From the NCBI RefSeq assembly GCF_034263275.1, contig NZ_CP139559.1, positions 496,001-560,000 on the forward strand: a stretch of DNA of 64,000 bases. The letters are read 5' to 3'. Numbering within the stretch: the stretch's first letter is position 1; each line of letters starts with the position of its first letter. Made by a program: the position numbers and the translations under genes. The stretch comes from Mucilaginibacter sp. cycad4 (GTDB taxonomy: Bacteria; Bacteroidota; Bacteroidia; Sphingobacteriales; Sphingobacteriaceae). Below, one piece after another: positions 7,425 through 15,521 of this stretch. Under the pieces are notes generated by a model that saw only the letters and a list, made by a program, of their open reading frames with translations, ran no database searches and was not told the DNA's origin.

Positions 7425-7968
7425 GTAGCTGTGATAGTAGTTTATTATAACTCAGGTCTGATTGGCTTGTATCGTACACAAAAAGTGGCACGCTTAATTC
7501 CGTAGAGATTTCTTGTGCATAGTGCAATTCCATAGTTTGCATATAGGCTAAAGATTTTTCAGAGTATGTTTTTTCGTCCCGATTCTTTAGCCCATCTGCA
7601 ACCTTCGCCGTATCGCCGACAATTACAACGAGGTAAATCGGGTTGATGGCGGAGAAGGTTTTCAAAGGCACTTTCGTTGCAACCCCATCTTTATTGAATA
7701 AGCAAAAATGTCCGTCTAAAATATAGTGATGGTCATGGTTAACTACATTGTGTAACCCTCGTAATAATCTGTCTTGGGTGTCGGGGATATCACTTACTAA
7801 CTTGTTTTTGAAATCGGTATTGATATCCTTCCATTTCAAAACTTCGCTGGCAGAGAGGTAATTGATATTCAGAGCATTTACCAGCCTGTGGCAAATAGTA
7901 CTTTTGCCAACCCCATGTATTCCACCAACGAATATAATATTCTTGAATAATGTCGTTTTATTGTTCAC
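7408..7968 (-). CDS. P-loop kinase/ATPase, adenylate-kinase-like
   Basis: 186 residues. A Walker A motif GIHGVGKST lies at residues 16-24, YILDGHFCLF is a Walker-B-like segment, and a likely lid region is GLKNRDEKTYSE. The small size fits nucleoside/nucleotide or polynucleotide kinases better than AAA+ motors. It is the first gene of the four-gene operon and its end overlaps the PIN-GNAT start by 17 bases. Possible jobs are phosphorylating a nucleoside, an RNA end or the toxin itself; the sequence does not decide. Confidence 0.78.
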   Translation of the reverse strand: MNNKTTLFKNIIFVGGIHGVGKSTICHRLVNALNINYLSASEVLKWKDINTDFKNKLVSDIPDTQDRLLRGLHNVVNHDHHYILDGHFCLFNKDGVATKVPLKTFSAINPIYLVVIVGDTAKVADGLKNRDEKTYSEKSLAYMQTMELHYAQEISTELSVPLFVYDTSQSDLSYNKLLSQLHESLT

Positions 7969-8012
7969 AAATTGACCGATAAAATAAAGGTTGTTAAATA
8001 TATAATTATAAT

Positions 8013-8050
8013 ACTACTTGTTATATAAAATTGCTGTAATAGCAAGTAGT
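8013..8050. promoter_or_regulatory. Inverted repeat upstream of the kinase operon, possible operator
   Basis: ACTACTTG (8013-8020) is mirrored by CAAGTAGT (8043-8050), with a further TAT/ATA match after one mismatch. It lies 45 bases upstream of the kinase ATG, in AT-rich DNA where the promoter should be. It could be an operator or just a hairpin in the leader. Confidence 0.35.
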
Positions 8051-8181
8051 AATTAATGTGGACGAGTTTATGAATTATTCCAACAAAAAATTGAAAATAT
8101 TAGCTCTGATTGTCGGTTAAGCCCACCTGCCACCCCGTCGGTCGGGTAAATTATCCGTTTTTTATACTGAATTCTGTATAT

Positions 8182-8217
8182 GTTAATGATCCCCGCCAGG
8201 CGGCGGTGATCATTAAC
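8182..8217. repeat. Long hairpin in intergenic region
   Basis: GTTAATGATCcCCGCC pairs with GGCGGtGATCATTAAC around a 4-base loop: 15 pairs with one C/T mismatch. No T-tract follows on either strand. It lies between the unknown 107-residue gene and the kinase operon. It may be a processing or termination structure, or a small palindromic repeat element. The rest of 7969-8270 shows only the inverted repeat at 8013-8050. Confidence 0.6.
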
Positions 8218-8270
8218 GTCAATTAAAGTACTAAAAAGTACAGTTTTATACCATAATGGTACATATAATT

Positions 8271-8594
8271 TTAGTCCAAAGATTCAGGAAATATCACGTT
8301 ACCATAGCTATTTAACTCAATATCTAAATTTACAGTCCGGTGGATACGGTGCTTTAAATTCTTAAAATTTGATGCACTCCACTGCTTTCCGTTCAGCGTA
8401 CCACATAGGATATACGCCGCCGCATAGTCATCATTCGGGTCTGACATTAAGAACGTTTCTGTTATAGTAAAAAACGTCCGCCCCCTTTCAAGTTCAATGG
8501 TTTCTCCTAAAAACGGTAATTCCGCACACGTGTAGTGATAAAGTGAATCAAGATGCGCTATGCTGAATAACACAACTTTGAAATGGTTTTGCAT
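8271..8594 (-). CDS. Hypothetical protein, 107 residues
   Basis: I do not recognise this protein. It has no signal peptide or membrane segment. Phrases such as GETIELERGRTFFTITETFL look like a small beta-rich domain. It is third and last of three same-strand unknown genes (8271-9682), 67 bases after its neighbour. The ATG at 8594 is the only reasonable start. It lies between the kinase/PIN operon and the restriction operon, so a role in defence or element control is possible but unsupported. Confidence 0.55.
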   Translation of the reverse strand: MQNHFKVVLFSIAHLDSLYHYTCAELPFLGETIELERGRTFFTITETFLMSDPNDDYAAAYILCGTLNGKQWSASNFKNLKHRIHRTVNLDIELNSYGNVIFPESLD

Positions 8595-8661
8595 GACTTG
8601 TTTGTTGGTATCGCCTTTTGCAATGGCATGGTTTGTATAAACGTCACAAAACGAAGTTCGC

Positions 8662-9312
8662 TTACTTAAAAAGCCATTGAAGGAAATTTACGTTAGTTTT
8701 CTCTTGTTGTATTTTTTGCATACGGTTGAGATATTCAAAGTGCGATACTAATCCGCATTCCCGGTCAAAGTCATCCGGGCTGAAATGAATAACTTTAAAA
8801 TTGATATTGTTATTTTCAAGATTATAAGTCAGGTCACGTAATTCGCCGCTGTTTAACAGGAAATCATTTATTAATAAAACATTATCATCTGTAAAGGCAG
8901 CCAGTGACAAAAAACCACGGCGGCGATTAAAAACACGTCCTAAACTATTTAAAGGCTGGTTATCCTCATCCCATTCGGGTTTTATTTCATTCTCTCCCTT
9001 TGCGGTACAAAATCCGGTTAAATCCTTTTTTGTAGCAAATTTTAACAGATACTCAACTGTAGATAGTTCAATTCTTTTTTCTTGTTTGATAGGAGTTTCA
9101 GGAATAAGGTAGTCCATTTCATCATCATCATCTTCTTCGTATCTGATTTGGGGATTTTTATCAACTGCCAAAGCATGATAAATTGTTTTATTACGTTCGT
9201 AGTCCCAATGACTACTTGATGATACGATTTCGAAGCCGTCTCTAACAGCACTATTAACCAAGCGATTAAAATAATCAAAATCATCTTCGTTAATAATCAA
9301 GTGTTCTGCCAT
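8662..9312 (-). CDS. Hypothetical protein with acidic linker, 216 residues
   Basis: Not recognised. An N-terminal segment of about 55 residues is followed by a very acidic stretch (YEEDDDDEMDY, near residues 57-67), then a compact C-terminal domain with hydrophobic strands (GFLSLAAFTDDNVLLINDFL). No membrane segments or nuclease motif were seen. It starts 22 bases after the membrane-protein gene at 9335-9682, so the two are probably cotranscribed. Confidence 0.6.
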   Translation of the reverse strand: MAEHLIINEDDFDYFNRLVNSAVRDGFEIVSSSSHWDYERNKTIYHALAVDKNPQIRYEEDDDDEMDYLIPETPIKQEKRIELSTVEYLLKFATKKDLTGFCTAKGENEIKPEWDEDNQPLNSLGRVFNRRRGFLSLAAFTDDNVLLINDFLLNSGELRDLTYNLENNNINFKVIHFSPDDFDRECGLVSHFEYLNRMQKIQQEKTNVNFLQWLFK

Positions 9313-9334
9313 TACCCAACTCCTTACGTAACCC

Positions 9335-9682
9335 TTACCGATACATTAACCAATATTTATCACTTAATGATTTGGCTTCATTCAACGGGCGTTTTACCGG
9401 GTCAACAACTTTTTTAAATTCCCACTTTTCCTCAAACCGATTATATCTTCCATAACATTTTATATTTTGGAACATTTGTTCTCCATCTACAGTGCTGATA
9501 AGAGGTGGGTACTCGCTATCATATTCCCATTCTGTAAATTGAACTTTTGAATTTCTGTAGGCGATGTATGTTTTGATAATCAATACTACCACCATAACAA
9601 TACAGGCTATAATAAAACCGATAACATACATTATCGCAATAGTTATGGCTAACCCAACTACGTAAGAAATCAGCTTGTTCAT
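9335..9682 (-). CDS. Small membrane protein, 115 residues
   Basis: Residues about 5-37 are strongly hydrophobic (VVGLAITIAIMYVIGFIIA then CIVMVVVLIIKTY), enough for one long or two short membrane helices. A soluble C-terminal part of about 75 residues follows. No family recognised. It is first in a three-gene run read away from the XRE gene at 9783, and the shared upstream region has two inverted repeats. Confidence 0.6.
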   Translation of the reverse strand: MNKLISYVVGLAITIAIMYVIGFIIACIVMVVVLIIKTYIAYRNSKVQFTEWEYDSEYPPLISTVDGEQMFQNIKCYGRYNRFEEKWEFKKVVDPVKRPLNEAKSLSDKYWLMYR

Positions 9683-9690
9683 TTAAGTAA

Positions 9691-9747
9691 TTTGTAACAC
9701 TAAGTTACAAAACAAAAACGAGATTACCAATACCTGTGTTGGTATTG
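9691..9747. promoter_or_regulatory. Two inverted repeats in the divergent region before the XRE gene
   Basis: TTTGTAAC (9691-9698) mirrors GTTACAAA (9704-9711), and CAATACC (9728-9734) mirrors GGTATTG (9741-9747). Both lie between the divergent membrane-protein and XRE genes, where an XRE-type regulator would bind. The two palindromes differ, so they may be sites for different proteins. Confidence 0.4.
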
Positions 9748-9782
9748 CGAAGCTGATTAAACGGCAACCTTGTAGGTTGAAA

Positions 9783-10022
9783 ATGTCGGAAATCAAGAAA
9801 TCAGCCTTAGACCTCTATATAATTGAACGTGTGAAGCAAATGCGTCAAGATAGAAATATGTCGCAAGCTGTTTTGGCTATCAAATTGGATGTGTCAGATT
9901 CATTTATCGGCGCCATTGAAAACCCGCACCACCGGGCGAAGTATAATACGGAACACATCAATAAACTTGCTGTGATTTTTAATTGTAGCCCCCGTGATTT
10001 TTTACCTGAAAAACCGCTTTAA
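9783..10022 (+). CDS. XRE-family helix-turn-helix regulator
   Basis: 79 residues. The HTH runs through about residues 14-65: VKQMRQDRNMSQAVLAIKL, then DVSDSFIGAIENPHHRAKY, then INKLAVIFNCSPRDFL, a typical Cro/C1 fold. I chose the ATG at 9783 over the TTG two codons upstream. The gene ends 10 bases from the convergent hsdR stop and is divergent from the membrane-protein gene. Its size and position recall controller (C) proteins of restriction systems, but it could equally regulate the unknown genes on its other side. Confidence 0.85.
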   Translation: MSEIKKSALDLYIIERVKQMRQDRNMSQAVLAIKLDVSDSFIGAIENPHHRAKYNTEHINKLAVIFNCSPRDFLPEKPL

Positions 10023-10032
10023 CCGCTACCAA

Positions 10033-13000
10033 CTACCCGGCTTTATTCAAACTGTTGTAAACCTTTTTTAACATATAATCCTTTACCAACCCGCCAAAAT
10101 CTTTATCGTCCATCATCTTGGAAAATATATCTTGGTTTTGCTCCATACGGGAGATAAGTTTATCCATGAAGATGTCGTCAAAACCAAATTTAAAGTTCTC
10201 AATGGTGTTTGTTTTAGCCTGTAGGCTCAACTTGTTATCGGCGACCAACTCAGCTTCAATCTGGTCAAAGAAAAGCTTGTCAGCATCGTTAAATTCGGTT
10301 GAGAACCTTTTATTAAGCACTTCAATAATTTCTGATAGTGCCGCCTTTTCTTCTTTAGTCATGCGGATACCCGCTTCGTTTTGTCCATCCAAACCATATT
10401 CCGCTTGCGGCTCCATTACGATATTTATTTCGCTGATTCGCTGCAATCGGTAATACTCCAATGATACTTCGTCACCTAATTGAAAACGGTCGTTTGCGTT
10501 TCTTGGTAGTTTTTTAAGCAGGAATTTACCGTATGTAAAAAGTTTTTCCAACTCCACATCCGTAAAAGGCATAATTTGAGTTAGGAATGAATAAAGCCGC
10601 ACAAATGATTGAAGTGTATTTTTAAAGCCTTCCTGCGTTGATTCGGTATTGATAACATCATCCTTGCTGCTCTCAACTGGTAATTGCTTGTAGCGGTCAA
10701 CTGCCGGGTCAACGTAAGCGTATAACTTACCTTGCTCCGCTACTGATAAAGCCCTCGCCGACTTAAAATATACGTTACAAAAATTATCGACTTCGGTGTC
10801 CCAAATTATGTGCGCCTTTCTAATTTCATTCTGTAAGTCGTACAGGTGGTTCGGGTCGGTTGTGGTTTCAACTGTGGTCAGTTCGTAATACGGTTGAAAC
10901 GAATTTAGTATTTCTTCGGTCTCGTTAGCAAAGTCCAGTACAAAGGTATCATCCTTGCCGGCAGACATTCGATTTAACCGTGATAGTGTTTGCACGGCCT
11001 TAACGCCTGACAATTTCTTATCTACATACATCGTATGCAATAGTGGCTGGTCAAACCCGGTTTGGTATTTGTCTGCAACTAACAGTAATTGATATTCACT
11101 GGTATTAAATTTCTTCGGTAATTCTTTTTCCTTAAAGCCGTTCAGGTCAACCTCGGTAACACCATCCGGGAACATATCATAAATCACTTTACCCGAAAAT
11201 GCTACTAAGGTCTTTATATCATTATAGCCCTTTTTCTCGATATACTTATCAAATTCTTCTTTGTAGCGTACAGCATGTAACCGTGAACTGGTAACAACCA
11301 TCGCCTTCGCTTTCCCGCCAATTTTTTTTGATACAACTTGTCTAAAATGTTCAACCATTACTTCGGTCTTTTGGGCTAAGTTATGCGGGTGTAGTGATAA
11401 AAACCGGGCTATTGCTGTCGCTGCCTGCTTTTTATGTACGTCCGGGTCGTCATCAATCTGTTTGGATAGCTTGTAAAATGTTTTGTAGGTAGTGTAATTC
11501 TTTAATACATCCAAAATAAAACCTTCTTCAATGGCTTGCCGCATTGAATAAAGGTGAAAAGGCTTTGGTTTACCATTCTCATCAGGTGTACCGAAAACCT
11601 CTACCGTTTTAGCTTTTGGAGTGGCAGTGAAACCGAAAAAACTAAGGTTAGTTTGCCGTCCACGAGCTTGCATAGACTTCCTGATTTCATCTTCTACATC
11701 ATCGTCTAAACCTGTATAAATATCCTCCTGTTCAGCGTCTTCCAATGATTTTGCCGCTAATACTTCTTTTAGCTTTTTTGTCGATTCGCCCCCCTGACTG
11801 CTATGCGCTTCATCAATGATGACTGCGTACTTGCGATTAGACATCTCGCCAATTTTATCTAAAATGAATGGAAATTTTTGCAGGGTCGTGATAATGATAT
11901 TTGACCCAGCGGTTAAGGAATCGGCTAATTGCTGAGAATCTTTATCTATTTTTTGGACCACCCCCTGTTTGTGTTCAAACTGGTATATGGTGTTTTGTAG
12001 TTGGTTGTCCAGGACCTTCCTGTCGGTAATTACTATTACCGTATCAAAGATTCGTTCGTTAGCTTCGTTATGGATACTTGAAAGACGATAAGATAACCAA
12101 GCTATTGAATTTGATTTACCCGACCCAGCAGAGTGTTGGATAAGGTAGTTCTTACCCGCCCCCTCCGCACGGGCGTTTGCGCTCACCTGACGTACTACCT
12201 CCATTTGGTGATACCGTGGGAATACAATAGTTTCCTTTATTTTAGTAACACCATTAAATTCAAATTCTTCGGAACTCAGGTGAAGGAACTTACCGATAAT
12301 ATCCATCATGCTATCCTTCGCCCATACGTATTCCCAAAGGTAGGCGGTACGGTAACCATTATAGTTTGTAGGATTTCCCGCTCCGTTGTTGTTACCCTTG
12401 TTAAATGGTAGGTAACGGGTATGTTTACCATCCAATTTGGTGGTCATATAACATTCATCCGTATCGACGGCAAAGTGTACTAACGACCGTTTCTTAAATT
12501 GAAATATCGGTTCTGTCGGTTCACGGTCATACACGTATTGCTTTTTTGCGTGTGTAATGTCTTGCCCGGTAAACTGGTTTTTAAGCTCTATGGTGGCAAT
12601 TGGCAATCCATTGAGGGATAATACCATATCAATTGAGTTGCTGCCTCTACGCTCGTAAAACAGCTGCCGGGTGACTGATAATCTATTGGTTTTATACAAG
12701 ACCTCAGCATTAGGGTTAAGTGTAGATTCCGGCTTGAAGTAACCCAACCTAAATTTAACGCCGTAATCAATAAACCCGTTACGTATCACATCAAGTGTAC
12801 CCCGTAACTCCAATTCCTTTAATAAGCGTTGGATTACCTTTTTCTCGACTTCCGTTTTATGAATGCCTGAAATTTTAATCCATTCTTTAGGTTGCGACGC
12901 TTTTAGAAAGTCTGTGACGTAACCGGGGAACAAACCTAAGTTAACATCAAAATCATCTGAATTCCCTATGACGTAACCACCGTAAGTGAGTAGCGATTGC

Positions 13001-13047
13001 TCGATAGCTGCTTCAAAAGTTTTTTCTGTGTGTATCCCGCTTGCCAT
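10033..13047 (-). CDS. hsdR: Type I restriction enzyme R subunit (HsdR)
   Basis: 1004 residues, normal length for HsdR. The N-terminal PD-(D/E)XK nuclease has SIDMVLSLNG and IATIELKNQ (catalytic E and K near residue 154). The SF2 translocase has Walker A SAGSGKS (about 306), DEAH (about 411) and GFTATPK. The C-terminal helical part should bind the methylase core. Together with HsdM and HsdS it should translocate and cut unmethylated DNA in an ATP-dependent way. It is the last gene of a five-gene minus-strand operon, 5 bases after the DUF262 gene. No frameshift or lost motif was seen. Confidence 0.95.
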   Translation of the reverse strand: MASGIHTEKTFEAAIEQSLLTYGGYVIGNSDDFDVNLGLFPGYVTDFLKASQPKEWIKISGIHKTEVEKKVIQRLLKELELRGTLDVIRNGFIDYGVKFRLGYFKPESTLNPNAEVLYKTNRLSVTRQLFYERRGSNSIDMVLSLNGLPIATIELKNQFTGQDITHAKKQYVYDREPTEPIFQFKKRSLVHFAVDTDECYMTTKLDGKHTRYLPFNKGNNNGAGNPTNYNGYRTAYLWEYVWAKDSMMDIIGKFLHLSSEEFEFNGVTKIKETIVFPRYHQMEVVRQVSANARAEGAGKNYLIQHSAGSGKSNSIAWLSYRLSSIHNEANERIFDTVIVITDRKVLDNQLQNTIYQFEHKQGVVQKIDKDSQQLADSLTAGSNIIITTLQKFPFILDKIGEMSNRKYAVIIDEAHSSQGGESTKKLKEVLAAKSLEDAEQEDIYTGLDDDVEDEIRKSMQARGRQTNLSFFGFTATPKAKTVEVFGTPDENGKPKPFHLYSMRQAIEEGFILDVLKNYTTYKTFYKLSKQIDDDPDVHKKQAATAIARFLSLHPHNLAQKTEVMVEHFRQVVSKKIGGKAKAMVVTSSRLHAVRYKEEFDKYIEKKGYNDIKTLVAFSGKVIYDMFPDGVTEVDLNGFKEKELPKKFNTSEYQLLLVADKYQTGFDQPLLHTMYVDKKLSGVKAVQTLSRLNRMSAGKDDTFVLDFANETEEILNSFQPYYELTTVETTTDPNHLYDLQNEIRKAHIIWDTEVDNFCNVYFKSARALSVAEQGKLYAYVDPAVDRYKQLPVESSKDDVINTESTQEGFKNTLQSFVRLYSFLTQIMPFTDVELEKLFTYGKFLLKKLPRNANDRFQLGDEVSLEYYRLQRISEINIVMEPQAEYGLDGQNEAGIRMTKEEKAALSEIIEVLNKRFSTEFNDADKLFFDQIEAELVADNKLSLQAKTNTIENFKFGFDDIFMDKLISRMEQNQDIFSKMMDDKDFGGLVKDYMLKKVYNSLNKAG

Positions 13048-13052
13048 AACCG

Positions 13053-14876
13053 TTATAGTGAAAATTCATTGATTTTTTTCACATCCCAAATAAGCTTCGC
13101 TAATTCGAGATATACTGATTGCCGTTCTTTTATTACCGCTTTCTTAAAAGATGGTACGGCTACCATCTTTAATTTTCCAGCCTCAATGAATTTCAAAAAA
13201 TGTGGATTGTTTTTAAACGTCTTTTCGTTCAAAGATGCTGCAAGTAAGTTCTGACTGTAATATTTATCTAATTTCTTGTCGTAGTTGCTATCATTTAAAC
13301 TTCGGTTAATATCCTGTGGCAGCAATACTAAAGCGCCAAACATGTTTCTATGGTTTTGAAAACTTTCTTCGGATTCGTATTCGTCTTTATATCTTCTGTA
13401 GTGGTCAGAAATAACGTGTTCAATATCGTAAGGATTTTTTATCCAACGGTCGACATAAGTCTCAAATTTGGTGTCACGCCCGCTTTGTTTTTCAACGAAA
13501 TGCGTAAGCCTTGCTAATTGATGAAGCATGTATCGCTTTGTCCATCCATTTAAGTTAAAACTATTAATTCCGCTTAATTTGAACTCATAGTTAGCAATTT
13601 CCTTTGTGAGGAACTTTGATAAATCCGGCAACGTATTTCGCCGTACTTTTTTGGCGTAGGTAAACATCGCATAAGTCATGGCTGAGTAATCCAATGTTTT
13701 GAAATTGAAAATTCGGATTGAAATAAACTGGTCTAAAAAGCAAGATACTGTTCGGATTTTTTTATCAACTGTTTCCTTGCTATCAGTTGGAGTAATCGCA
13801 GCTAAAATTAATAAAGGCTGCAATGTAAAGTTTCGGTTAGCGTTGTAAAATACGTGTTCAAAGCCCGCAGTCAGATTGTTTGAATACCTAAATATCCGAA
13901 TATATGTATCAGCGAAAAGGATAAATTCCTTTTGAACAAATCTGTTGAAATCGTTTGACCTCTGTAAGCCTATGTGCAACGAATTTTCTCGCACCCATTT
14001 GTGAAAAGCGTTGCTGATTTTATCAAAGTCTCCTTGTTGTGCGTTCTTTTTGCGCTCTCTGATTGTAACGGCATATTGTGACCTCAACCAAGTTTTTATG
14101 CAATCACTTTCTTGTTCTTTTCCTAAAGCCTTTAATTCTAATATTTTGTTCTTCCAAAGTTCATTTGCTTTTTGCCTTTCATTATCATCTGCTATTTCCG
14201 ATAATAAATAGCCCTTTAACATTTCTGTTGCTGTTAAACTTAGCCCCCGGTCATTCATTGATACGAAAATCTTATGCGCATCCTGTTCTGTTTGGGCTTC
14301 AATACGAATAAATTGCACATTATCAATTATCCAATCTTTGAAGTAAGGCAATGCTTGTTCACTTACAGCATCAATCATTAAACTTTTTATATCATTGTAC
14401 CTATTCCAAATATTTTTTACGCTTTCCGGGCGGTTGTTCAATTCAAATTCTTTACCATCCAAGATGCTTTCTAAGCATTCATTCCTTTCTTCAACATTAA
14501 TATTGAATGTGGTTTTGCCGTATTTCTGCGAATGTATCAGGTTTAAAACTTCGGCTTTGTCATGTTCGTCTTTAAGATTTAAGGTCAGATAAATTAACAA
14601 TAAAGCTAAAGACGTAAGCCTTTGCTGACCGTCAATAATGGCATTTTCATCTTCGGTAAGTACAACAGACCCCATAAAGTAGTGACCATATTTTTCTACT
14701 TCCTGACGTTCGTGGTCGTCTGAATAATACTCTAAAAACTCTCCTGTGAGGTCTTCAATCAATTCTTCAATCTGCTTTCTTTCCCATTGATACTCACGTT
14801 GGTAGTAATGGATGCTATACTTTACACCAGTAAATAATTCTCTGATACTTTTAGGTGCGCCTAATATTTTTTTCAT
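13053..14876 (-). CDS. DUF262/DUF1524 protein, GmrSD-like
   Basis: 607 residues. The N-terminal DUF262 domain has YYQREYQWERKQIEELIEDL and the nucleotide-binding motif DGQQRLTSL (about residues 82-90). The C-terminal DUF1524 domain has the His-Me-finger pattern IEHVISDHY (about 486), then HRNMFGALVLLPQDINRSLN. This is the architecture of fused GmrSD, a type IV nuclease that attacks modified phage DNA, and of several other defence nucleases. It lies inside the type I operon, 9 bases after the PD-(D/E)XK-like gene. It may add attack on modified DNA; the specificity is unknown. Confidence 0.88.
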   Translation of the reverse strand: MKKILGAPKSIRELFTGVKYSIHYYQREYQWERKQIEELIEDLTGEFLEYYSDDHERQEVEKYGHYFMGSVVLTEDENAIIDGQQRLTSLALLLIYLTLNLKDEHDKAEVLNLIHSQKYGKTTFNINVEERNECLESILDGKEFELNNRPESVKNIWNRYNDIKSLMIDAVSEQALPYFKDWIIDNVQFIRIEAQTEQDAHKIFVSMNDRGLSLTATEMLKGYLLSEIADDNERQKANELWKNKILELKALGKEQESDCIKTWLRSQYAVTIRERKKNAQQGDFDKISNAFHKWVRENSLHIGLQRSNDFNRFVQKEFILFADTYIRIFRYSNNLTAGFEHVFYNANRNFTLQPLLILAAITPTDSKETVDKKIRTVSCFLDQFISIRIFNFKTLDYSAMTYAMFTYAKKVRRNTLPDLSKFLTKEIANYEFKLSGINSFNLNGWTKRYMLHQLARLTHFVEKQSGRDTKFETYVDRWIKNPYDIEHVISDHYRRYKDEYESEESFQNHRNMFGALVLLPQDINRSLNDSNYDKKLDKYYSQNLLAASLNEKTFKNNPHFLKFIEAGKLKMVAVPSFKKAVIKERQSVYLELAKLIWDVKKINEFSL

Positions 14877-14885
14877 TGTAAGGGT

Positions 14886-15521
14886 TTAGGAATTTGCGAT
14901 AAGTTTAAGGAAATAATATTTGTTTATTTGAGTCCAGTTGAAAGTATAATCCTTTAATAAGCTAATGTTGACAGGTTTGCCGCCGATAGGTGTGGTCTTT
15001 ACAACGCCTCCGATTATTGAGTAACCATGAGAAATATCGTAATCCCAATTTTTAGTTATTTTCTTTAAAGGGGATACCAAATTTTTCATGTCGGTCATAG
15101 TTAATTGAATACCTGATAAGTGACCCGCCCCTAAAGAATATTTTTCCAGTAAATGAATATCTTCATAAACGTCTTTCATAAAAAGGTCAGCACCACCACG
15201 CTTCTTACCTGACGAAGCAAGCGTTTTGTAGCATTTCATTTCGATAGGTAAATATTTAAACTCATTGTCTTTTTTCATAGAGATTAAAATGTCGACTTCT
15301 CTCCATCGTCCATCGACCGATATCCCGGTTTCAAGTTCAAGTGAAACCTTTTCGTCAGGGGCGTATATAATCAAATCAAACGCATTATTTAGGATATAGG
15401 CGAACTGCAACTGCATCGAAGCCTCTTTGTTTATATTTATTACGCCGCCACCAACTTTTGAAGTAAAGCTTATCCAACAGTCATCAATTAATCTGTAAAC
15501 ACGGTTGATAAGGTTAGTCAT
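14886..15521 (-). CDS. Predicted PD-(D/E)XK-like nuclease embedded in type I operon
   Basis: 211 residues, no family recognised with certainty. The segment REVDILISMKKDN followed by LPIEMKCYK has the spacing of a PD-(D/E)XK active site (D, then E-x-K), and an upstream Glu in SLELETGI could be the helix-1 residue. The start overlaps hsdS by 4 bases and the next gene is the DUF262 protein, so it is translated as part of the restriction operon. It might be an accessory nuclease or a specificity partner for the DUF262 protein. Nuclease assignment is inference from motifs. Confidence 0.62.
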   Translation of the reverse strand: MTNLINRVYRLIDDCWISFTSKVGGGVININKEASMQLQFAYILNNAFDLIIYAPDEKVSLELETGISVDGRWREVDILISMKKDNEFKYLPIEMKCYKTLASSGKKRGGADLFMKDVYEDIHLLEKYSLGAGHLSGIQLTMTDMKNLVSPLKKITKNWDYDISHGYSIIGGVVKTTPIGGKPVNISLLKDYTFNWTQINKYYFLKLIANS

